The notes beneath the pieces were generated by a model. It worked only from the letters and a program-made list of their open reading frames with translations, did not search any database and was not told where the DNA came from. A stretch of 7,916 bases of DNA, taken from Clostridium sp. CAG:343 (GTDB taxonomy: Bacteria > Bacillota > Clostridia > TANB77 > CAG-508). The stretch spans positions 1-7,916 of the forward strand of contig FR888029.1 of NCBI GenBank assembly GCA_000431335.1, read 5' to 3'. Below, piece after piece: positions 1 through 4,916 of this stretch; positions within the stretch are counted from its first letter, which is position 1, and each line of letters opens with the position of its first letter. The position numbers and the translations under genes are program-made.

Positions 1-1
1 A

Positions 2-175
2 CGTAGAGCAACTTCTTCTGGAATTGGACCAATTGACTTGTGTTATGGTTTTAACTATAATTTTTATGAGACAAAAATAGATTATTATGCAGTTCGTCCT
101 GTTGTAACTATAAAATCTAATGTTATAGATTTATCAATAAATTATAATAGGGATAAGATATGGCATTTAAAATAA
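2..175 (+). CDS. C-terminal end of a DUF6273-like or pilin-like surface protein (partial)
   Basis: An open frame enters from the left edge and ends at TAA 173-175, leaving the last 57 residues. The visible part is rich in Gly, Ser, Tyr and Asn and contains the segment YYAVRPVVTIKSNV followed by a short polar tail ending WHLK. The (G/A)VRPVVxxKS pattern is known to me from the C-terminal ends of DUF6273-like domains and of secreted or prepilin-like proteins in low-GC Clostridia, where it forms the last strands of a compact extracellular domain. The N-terminal part, with any signal or prepilin peptide, lies outside the window, so the role cannot be settled. A strong terminator follows 9 bases after the stop, so this gene ends its transcription unit and is separate from rplI. 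The reading frame is secure; the family call is moderate to weak. Confidence 0.5.
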   Translation, partial: RRATSSGIGPIDLCYGFNYNFYETKIDYYAVRPVVTIKSNVIDLSINYNRDKIWHLK

Positions 176-184
176 GGATAATAC

Positions 185-221
185 AAAAGTACAGAGAAAC
201 TTCTGTACTTTTTGATTTTTT
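185..221 (+). terminator. Rho-independent terminator after the partial gene
   Basis: A perfect 11-bp stem pairs 185-195 (AAAAGTACAGA) with 202-212 (TCTGTACTTTT) around a six-base loop. A T-rich run follows to 221, broken by GA at 214-215. It lies between the stop at 175 and the rplI promoter, so it insulates the housekeeping unit from upstream transcription. The A-rich 5' arm and T-rich 3' arm could allow some function in the reverse direction, but no gene converges on it here. Confidence 0.85.
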
Positions 222-223
222 CC

Positions 224-252
224 TTGAAAAAACGTTATATATGTTGTAAAAT
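224..252 (+). promoter_or_regulatory. Sigma-A type promoter of rplI-dnaB
   Basis: TTGAAA (224-229) and TAAAAT (247-252) are separated by exactly 17 bases. Each hexamer matches the housekeeping consensus at 5 of 6 positions. The predicted transcript start is near 259, giving a leader of about 20 bases before the rplI start. The promoter lies directly behind the terminator that ends at 221. No operator-like repeat is evident around it. Confidence 0.75.
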
Positions 253-278
253 AAGAAACAATAGAAAGGCGTGATAAT

Positions 279-725
279 ATGAAGGTAATATTAAAAGCAG
301 ATATTAAAGGGGTAGGAAAAAAAGATGAAGTTATTAGTGCATCAGATGGATATGCAAGAAATTTTTTATTTCCTAAAAATTTAGCAGTAGAAGCAAATGC
401 TGAGAATATGAGTAAATTAAAGGCAAAAAAAGATTCTAATGCATATAAGAAATCACAAGAAAAAGAAGAAGCAAAAAAAATAGCAGAAAAACTTTCTAAA
501 ATATTATTAAAAATTCCAGTAAAAGCTGGAGAAAATGGAAAAATATTTGGTGGAGTTTCAGCAAAGGAAGTTTCAGATTTATTGAAAGAAGAATATAAAA
601 TAGAAGTAGATAAAAAGAAAATAGAACTAAAAGAGACAATAAAAACATTAGGTGTTAGAACACTAACAATAAAGTTATACGAAGGAGTAATAGGAAATTT
701 AAAAATTGATGTAATAAGTAAATAG
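279..725 (+). CDS. rplI: 50S ribosomal protein L9
   Basis: This is ribosomal protein L9, which binds 23S rRNA near the base of the L1 stalk of the large subunit and, in the known family, helps keep the reading frame during translation. The 148-residue length is typical. The N-terminal RNA-binding domain (about 1-40) carries the family signature with GYARNFLFP at 24-32. A long charged, Lys/Glu/Ala-rich helix (about 41-75) forms the rigid connector, and the C-terminal domain contains the GKIFGGVS motif and a beta-rich end. The start is supported by AAAGG at 265-269, nine bases before the ATG, and by the conserved MKVILKAD beginning. dnaB follows 61 bases later with no terminator between, so the two are probably co-transcribed from the promoter at 224-252. 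Confidence 0.97.
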   Translation: MKVILKADIKGVGKKDEVISASDGYARNFLFPKNLAVEANAENMSKLKAKKDSNAYKKSQEKEEAKKIAEKLSKILLKIPVKAGENGKIFGGVSAKEVSDLLKEEYKIEVDKKKIELKETIKTLGVRTLTIKLYEGVIGNLKIDVISK

Positions 726-774
726 ATTCAAAATTAAGATATTTTAAGTTTGAAAAACAATGTTCAGAATATTT

Positions 775-780
775 GGGGGA
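775..780 (+). promoter_or_regulatory. Ribosome binding site that fixes the dnaB start
   Basis: GGGGGA lies six bases before the ATG at 787. The alternative in-frame ATG at 760 has only an A-rich stretch upstream and no purine-rich site. The site would be inside the coding region if translation began at 760, which argues for 787. Confidence 0.7.
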
Positions 781-786
781 ATTAAA

Positions 787-2121
787 ATGGAATTAGGAAA
801 AGTACCACCACATGATTTGGAAGCAGAACAAGCAATTATTGGTAGTATGCTTACTGATAGAGATGCTGTCATATCAGCAATAGAGATACTAAAAGAAGAG
901 GATTTTTACAGAGAAGATAATAAAGCAATTTATACAGCAATTTTAAATTTATATAATCGTGCAGAGCCAATTGATATTATTACAGTAAAATCAGAGCTTG
1001 AATCAATGGGAAAATTTGAACAAGTAGGTGGATTAGAATATTTAGCAGAATTACCAGAAAAGGTTCCAACAACTGCTAATGCAATGAAATATATCAAGAT
1101 AGTAGAAGAAAAATCAACTTTAAGAAGATTAATAAAAACAGCAAATGAAATAATAGAATTAGGGTATAGTCCAACAGAAGATGTTGAAGATATTATGGAA
1201 GGTGCAGAAAAGAAAATCTTTAATATAATGCAAGAAAAAAATCAAAAAGGATATGCACCAATAAAAGATGTTTTGGTAGAAAGTTTTACAAAATTAGAGG
1301 AATTATATAATAGAAAACAACATATTACAGGTGTTCCATCTGGATTCACAGAGTTAGACTATAGAACAGCAGGATTTCATGGATCGGAATTAATTTTAAT
1401 TGCAGCAAGACCAGCTATGGGAAAAACAGCTTTTGCATTAAATATTGCAACAAATGCTGCAGTGAAAGCAAATGTCCCAGTAGCAGTATTTAGTCTGGAA
1501 ATGTCAAAAGAACAATTAGTAAACAGAATATTGTGTAGTGAATCTATGGTAGACAGTAACAAAGTAAGAACTGGAAAATTAGAAGAAGATGACTGGACAA
1601 AACTTGCTGGAGCAATAGGACCTTTGTCAGAGGCTGAAATTTTTATTGATGATACTCCAGGTATTAATATTACGGAAATTAGGGCGAAATGTAGAAAGTT
1701 AAAGTTAGAAAAAAATATTGGAATGGTAGTTATTGATTATTTACAATTGATTCAAGGTTCTAATAAAAGAGGGGGAAGTCGTGAACAGGAAATCTCTGAA
1801 ATTAGTCGTTCATTAAAGATATTAGCAAAAGAGCTAGATGTTCCAGTAATTGCATTATCACAATTATCAAGAGCTGCTGAACAACGTCCTGATCATAGAC
1901 CAATGCTTTCAGATTTAAGGGAATCTGGAGCTATAGAACAAGATGCCGATATCGTTATGTTTTTATATAGAGATGATTATTACAATCAAGATAGTGAGAA
2001 AAAGGATATTGCAGAAATTATTATTGCAAAACATAGAGGTGGTTCGACAGGAACTGTTGAATTGTTATGGCTTGGAAGTTATACTAAGTTTGTCAATTTG
2101 GAGAGAAGATTTGATGACTAA
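787..2121 (+). CDS. dnaB: Replicative DNA helicase DnaB
   Basis: This is the hexameric ATP-driven 5'-to-3' helicase that unwinds DNA at the replication fork and recruits primase (called DnaC in Bacillus subtilis). From the ATG at 787 it has 444 residues, a normal length. It opens with the family-typical VPPHDLEAEQAIIGSML, so the nine extra residues from the ATG at 760 are unlikely to be made. The N-terminal helical primase-interaction domain covers about 1-150, and the RecA-like motor follows. Visible motor motifs are Walker A ARPAMGKT with Lys213, Walker B VVIDYLQL with Asp317, the DLRESGAIEQDADIV segment, and the arginine-finger region KHRGGSTG with Lys415 and Arg417. The last is usually written K(Q/H)RNGPTG, so GGS for NGP is a mild variant. 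No intein or insertion is present. It is the second gene of the rplI unit and is followed by a hairpin terminator. Confidence 0.97.
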   Translation: MELGKVPPHDLEAEQAIIGSMLTDRDAVISAIEILKEEDFYREDNKAIYTAILNLYNRAEPIDIITVKSELESMGKFEQVGGLEYLAELPEKVPTTANAMKYIKIVEEKSTLRRLIKTANEIIELGYSPTEDVEDIMEGAEKKIFNIMQEKNQKGYAPIKDVLVESFTKLEELYNRKQHITGVPSGFTELDYRTAGFHGSELILIAARPAMGKTAFALNIATNAAVKANVPVAVFSLEMSKEQLVNRILCSESMVDSNKVRTGKLEEDDWTKLAGAIGPLSEAEIFIDDTPGINITEIRAKCRKLKLEKNIGMVVIDYLQLIQGSNKRGGSREQEISEISRSLKILAKELDVPVIALSQLSRAAEQRPDHRPMLSDLRESGAIEQDADIVMFLYRDDYYNQDSEKKDIAEIIIAKHRGGSTGTVELLWLGSYTKFVNLERRFDD

Positions 2122-2139
2122 TAATAAGAAAGAAGATTT

Positions 2140-2172
2140 AAAAGCAACAGTAAATATAAACTGTTGTTTTTT
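2140..2172 (+). terminator. Rho-independent terminator after dnaB
   Basis: A 12-bp stem with one G-U pair joins 2140-2151 (AAAAGCAACAGT) to 2160-2171 (ACTGTTGTTTTT) around an eight-base loop, and the T run forms the 3' arm and its end. It begins 18 bases after the dnaB stop and closes the rplI-dnaB unit. Confidence 0.8.
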
Positions 2173-2222
2173 GTGTGGTAAATTTAAGTTCTAGTATTTT
2201 TAAATTGATTGATATAAAATTA

Positions 2223-2251
2223 TTGAAAAAAATTCAAATGTGATATAAAAT
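2223..2251 (+). promoter_or_regulatory. Sigma-A type promoter of the small membrane protein gene
   Basis: TTGAAA (2223-2228), a 17-base spacer and TAAAAT (2246-2251) repeat exactly the hexamers and spacing of the rplI promoter. The -35 box overlaps an inverted repeat, TTGAA (2223-2227), five A residues, TTCAA (2233-2237), which could be a binding site or chance in such AT-rich DNA. The expected start near 2258 gives a leader of about 115 bases before the gene at 2373. Confidence 0.65.
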
Positions 2252-2299
2252 AAAAAGGCAAACTGGAAAGAGCTAAGATACAGAGGAGAAGAAATATAA

Positions 2300-2329
2300 A
2301 TGCATATATTATTCATCAAAATTGAATAA
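2300..2329 (+). CDS. Possible nine-codon leader peptide
   Basis: A nine-codon frame, MHILFIKIE, starts at ATG 2300 behind a GAGGAG (2283-2288) set 11 bases upstream, and ends at TAA 2327-2329. It lies in the leader between the promoter at 2223-2251 and the membrane-protein gene at 2373. The ribosome binding site is better than expected by chance, but the spacing is long and the peptide has no run of one amino acid that would suggest classical attenuation. I record it because the position fits a leader peptide; it may well be untranslated. Confidence 0.2.
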   Translation: MHILFIKIE

Positions 2330-2372
2330 AAAAGAGAAAAATAGGTAAAATAAAAAAAAGGAGAAACTAAAG

Positions 2373-2852
2373 ATGGATGAAAAAAAAGAAGAAAAAATTG
2401 TAATAGAAAGTCAGAAAGAAGAAATAAAAACAGATACGGAGAAAACAGAAAGAAGCAGAAACAGAATAACTAAAATTAAACAAATAAAGGTAAAAAAAGG
2501 AATTAGAAATGCAGTAATAGTAGTTATAGCTATAATAGCAATATTTATAGCAATGTTAATACTAGACAAAAGTCAACATACATTTAATGGACAGGTATTA
2601 AAGTTGGTAGGAATAACAGAGAAGAAACAAGAAGACGAAGAAGATAAAAAAGAAAGAGCAAAAGCAGTAAAAGTAGCACAAGAGAAGTTTAAAGAACTAG
2701 GAGAAAAAACAAAAAAAGAAAATCTAGAGGTATTAAAGATAAAAAGAAAAGGAGAATACTATTATTATATATCGGCAAAAGAGAATACTGTAGAAGTAAG
2801 AATAAAAGATAATAAAATAACAAGGGTAAACAGTATACCAATAGAAGAATAA
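2373..2852 (+). CDS. Small single-pass membrane protein, function unknown
   Basis: I do not recognise this 159-residue protein. Residues 1-45 are highly charged, rich in Lys and Glu, and end in a basic stretch (KKGIRN). A single hydrophobic segment, VIVVIAIIAIFIAMLIL, spans about 48-64. The positive-inside rule predicts a cytoplasmic N-terminus and an exported C-terminal part. The outer part begins with a charged, probably coiled or helical region (about 82-118, Glu/Lys/Asp-rich). It ends in a small beta-rich stretch with GEYYYYISAKENTVEVRIKDNKI (128-150, abridged here as a Tyr-rich strand followed by a VEVRI strand), which resembles the short two-strand hairpins of PepSY-like or sensor domains; that resemblance is weak. 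AGGAG at 2359-2363, nine bases before the ATG, supports the start. It has its own promoter and terminator, so it is monocistronic. It sits just before the secreted-protein operon, with which it shares the A-rich coding style. A role in that system is conjecture. Confidence 0.85.
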   Translation: MDEKKEEKIVIESQKEEIKTDTEKTERSRNRITKIKQIKVKKGIRNAVIVVIAIIAIFIAMLILDKSQHTFNGQVLKLVGITEKKQEDEEDKKERAKAVKVAQEKFKELGEKTKKENLEVLKIKRKGEYYYYISAKENTVEVRIKDNKITRVNSIPIEE

Positions 2853-2862
2853 AAAGCAAAGG

Positions 2863-2900
2863 AGCTAAAGTGGAAAACAATCCATATTAGCTTTTTTTTT
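2863..2900 (+). terminator. Rho-independent terminator after the membrane protein gene
   Basis: An 11-bp imperfect stem pairs 2863-2873 (AGCTAAAGTGG) with 2882-2892 (CCATATTAGCT), with one A-A mismatch and one G-U pair, around an eight-base loop. Eight further T residues run to 2900. It lies 10 bases after the stop at 2852 and separates the gene from the secreted-protein operon. Confidence 0.8.
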
Positions 2901-3094
2901 GGCTTTAAAAACATATATTTTTACAAATAGTAATTCAGCTAAATCTTATTATGTGAAAGTAGGAAAAGCTAAGATCCCTAAGGAAAATAGTAAAAGATAA
3001 AATAAATGTAACAAAGATGTAAAAGAAATGACAAAAAGGTAGTTAAGAAAGAAGAGCCGTAAAAGTATAATCGTAAAATGCATATAGACATAAA

Positions 3095-3123
3095 TTGACT
3101 CTAAACGACAAATAAGATAAATT
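3095..3123 (+). promoter_or_regulatory. Candidate promoter of the secreted-protein operon
   Basis: TTGACT (3095-3100) is a good -35 box, followed after 17 bases by a weaker TAAATT (3118-3123). It would start transcription near 3130, about 100 bases before the gene at 3227. The -10 box matches the consensus at only 4 of 6 positions, and AT-rich DNA produces such matches readily. A start further upstream, near 2955, is also possible and would include the AGCTAAGAT element in the leader RNA. Confidence 0.35.
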
Positions 3124-3213
3124 AGAATTATAAGAAAATAAGATAGGGTAAAAAGTAATAAAACAAAGAAAATATACAAAGAAAGCCGATTTTATATAAA
3201 AGAAGTCAGGAAA

Positions 3214-3219
3214 AGGAGG
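3214..3219 (+). promoter_or_regulatory. Ribosome binding site that fixes the start at 3227
   Basis: AGGAGG at 3214-3219 is a full Shine-Dalgarno match. Two ATGs follow, at 3222 and 3227. The first is only two bases away and opens a seven-codon frame that stops at once. The second is seven bases away and begins the long frame with a signal peptide, so 3227 is the start. Confidence 0.8.
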
Positions 3220-3226
3220 AAATGCA

Positions 3227-4828
3227 ATGCTACAAGAAGCCCTAAAAGAAGCATTAAAACATGTTTTAATAATAATAGCAATAGCAATGGTAACAATAGT
3301 GAGCATGCCAATAGAAAAAACATATGCAAGTACTCTAGAACCAACAAGTGACCAAAAAATAGAATATAGAGCAATATCACAAGAAATAGTAAACGGGAAA
3401 AAACAACTAATAATAGAAGTAAGAATACGAAAATTAAACTTTAAGGGAATAGATTTAAGATTACAATATAATACTGATTTATTAACACCTTCGGATATAG
3501 AAACAAATACAGCAATAGACGTAAATGATGCAGATGACATACCAAGTAATTTCAAATATGTAAATGGATTTGAAAAATATATGGATATGTTAGAAATAGA
3601 GGGAACACAAGGCGAATTAAGAATGGTGTATTCAATATTAGGAGAAGATGAAAGAACAGGAACAAATGAATATTATAAAGAAGAAACAGTAAATGAACCA
3701 ATAGTAGAAGTAAAAGACGAAGCTATAATAGGAAAAATAAGTTTTCAAATGGAAGATGAAACAGCAATAACTACAGATGATATTAAATTAAAAACAGGAA
3801 GCACATCACCAACAACAGGAATAAAAGTAGTAACAAGTGAAGCAAACATCTATCAAGCACAGTCACTATTTGAATTTACATTAGATTTGACATCAAAAAA
3901 TGCAAACTTATCCAAAATAGAGATAAGTAATGGAAATGATGAAAATGGAGACTACAGAAAATATGATTTAAATCCAATATTTGAAAAAGAAACACTAGAA
4001 TATGAAACAAAAATACTAGAATATGTAGATACAGTAGACTTAAATATACAAGCAGAAGATGCAAACTCAACAATAAAAATAAAATATCCAAAAAGAGACG
4101 ATGACGGAAAAGCAGAAAGAGACAATAATGGAAACATAATATATGAAGAAAAACAAATAAGCCAAGAATTTTCAGAAAAAATAACACTGAACCAATTAGG
4201 TGAAGAAGACACAATAGTAGAAATTACGGTAACTGCAGAAGACGGAGTAACAGAGAAAATATATAAAATACATATAAAAAGACCATATGGAAAAATAAAA
4301 GGAAAAGTACAGCTAGGAGATGGACTAAAAGAAAGTATGTATGAATCGTATGGGATAGAAATGAAGTTTATAGCAGACATAAGAATATATAAGCAAGGAC
4401 AAGTAAATTGGGATGATATCATACCAGGAAATCTTTCATTAGATGATGTAGATAATGAGCAAATAGAAAAAGAAACAGAATCTGATAATGATGGAAATTA
4501 TGAAATATGTGTAATTCCAGGAGAATATGATTTTTATATAGAAAGAAAAGGATTTTTAGCAGACATAACAACCAAAATGACAATAAACGAAAATGATGAA
4601 ATAGATTTAGGAACAAAGATTCTATATGAGGGAGATGCAGACAGAAGCGGAATAATAGATTTAAATGATACGATAGAAATAGTAAATAGTATGGGAGCAA
4701 ATGTTGGAGATAGTACATATTTAGAACAATATGACTTTGGACAGAAAGACGTTGTATCATTAGACGATATGGTAAGTGTAGTAACAAATCTATATAAAAC
4801 AATAACAATACAAGATTACACAAGATAA
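3227..4828 (+). CDS. Secreted multidomain protein with cohesin-like and dockerin-like domains
   Basis: A 533-residue exported protein; the individual gene is not one I know, but its modules are recognisable. A signal peptide covers 1-34 (hydrophobic core VLIIIAIAMVTIVSM, probable cleavage after TYA34). Residues about 40-215 form a beta-rich, cohesin-like domain with FKGIDLRLQYNTDLLTP (72-88) and IGKISFQ (168-174). Residues about 224-352 match the cadherin-like beta-sandwich pattern, with ITVTAEDGVTEKIYKIHIKR at its end. An acidic Asp/Asn/Gly insert at 291-303 (DDDGKAERDNNGN) may bind calcium. Residues about 355-465 look like a carboxypeptidase-regulatory or CnaB-like domain (DNDGNYEICVIPGEYDFYI). 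The end is a dockerin-type pair of loops: DADRSGIIDLND (470-481) is canonical, while DFGQKDVVSLDD (503-514) keeps the first and last Asp but has Gly and Lys at ligand positions 3 and 5. No sorting signal or anchor is visible at the C-terminus. It is co-transcribed with the giant gene 88 bases downstream, whose N-terminal domain it shares. A role as a surface connector or ligand-binding partner is inference. Confidence 0.88.
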   Translation: MLQEALKEALKHVLIIIAIAMVTIVSMPIEKTYASTLEPTSDQKIEYRAISQEIVNGKKQLIIEVRIRKLNFKGIDLRLQYNTDLLTPSDIETNTAIDVNDADDIPSNFKYVNGFEKYMDMLEIEGTQGELRMVYSILGEDERTGTNEYYKEETVNEPIVEVKDEAIIGKISFQMEDETAITTDDIKLKTGSTSPTTGIKVVTSEANIYQAQSLFEFTLDLTSKNANLSKIEISNGNDENGDYRKYDLNPIFEKETLEYETKILEYVDTVDLNIQAEDANSTIKIKYPKRDDDGKAERDNNGNIIYEEKQISQEFSEKITLNQLGEEDTIVEITVTAEDGVTEKIYKIHIKRPYGKIKGKVQLGDGLKESMYESYGIEMKFIADIRIYKQGQVNWDDIIPGNLSLDDVDNEQIEKETESDNDGNYEICVIPGEYDFYIERKGFLADITTKMTINENDEIDLGTKILYEGDADRSGIIDLNDTIEIVNSMGANVGDSTYLEQYDFGQKDVVSLDDMVSVVTNLYKTITIQDYTR

Positions 4829-4916
4829 TAAAAAATTCTAATAACAAAAATAATGCAAAAACAAAAGTAAAAAATACAAAAGAAAAATAAAAAAATATAA
4901 AGAAGGAGAAGAAGAT

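Larger units (their letters stand above)
2901..3226 (+). other. Gene-free leader region of the secreted-protein operon
   Basis: This 326-base spacer contains no credible gene. Short frames from its ATGs stop within a few codons. It holds a weak hairpin, ATCTTA (2943-2948) with TAAGAT (2970-2975). It also holds the segment GGAAAAGCTAAGATCCCTAA (2962-2981), whose first half recurs at 2265-2279 in the leader of the preceding gene. A possible promoter lies at 3095-3123 and the ribosome binding site at 3214-3219. Parts of 2937-2985 (AGCTAAA, a GAAA loop-like stretch, AAAGCTAAGATCCCTAAGG) loosely recall the order of conserved blocks in the GEMM-I c-di-GMP riboswitch, but the diagnostic GGCAAACC and GACGCAAAGC are missing. 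The remainder is plain A-rich DNA. Confidence 0.5.

Noticed and set aside
760..786. Upstream in-frame ATG of dnaB at 760, adding nine residues
   Set aside because: It has no ribosome binding site, whereas GGGGGA sits six bases before the ATG at 787, and DnaB proteins normally begin close to the PPxxxEAEQ motif.
1943..2194. 83-codon + frame overlapping the end of dnaB
   Set aside because: It lies in another frame of dnaB, has no ribosome binding site or recognisable product, and runs through the terminator hairpin.
2936..3010. A true GEMM-I c-di-GMP riboswitch
   Set aside because: The conserved GGCAAACC and GACGCAAAGC core and the closing stem with its GCC/GGC tail are not found, so I list only a resemblance as a finding.
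3222..3245. ATG at 3222 as the start of the secreted-protein gene
   Set aside because: It is two bases from AGGAGG and opens a frame that stops after seven codons.
3043..3555. Long minus-strand frames opposite the surface genes (for example 3043-3555, 3952-4422, 5891-6340 and 7436-7861)
   Set aside because: Their Leu-, Ile-, Phe- and Val-rich translations are what the complement of an A-rich coding strand always gives. None has a credible start site, and all lie opposite well-supported genes or the A-rich leader just before them.
4829..4916. Terminator or promoter between the two secreted-protein genes
   Set aside because: The 88 bases are almost pure A-rich sequence without a stable hairpin or paired promoter boxes, which supports co-transcription.
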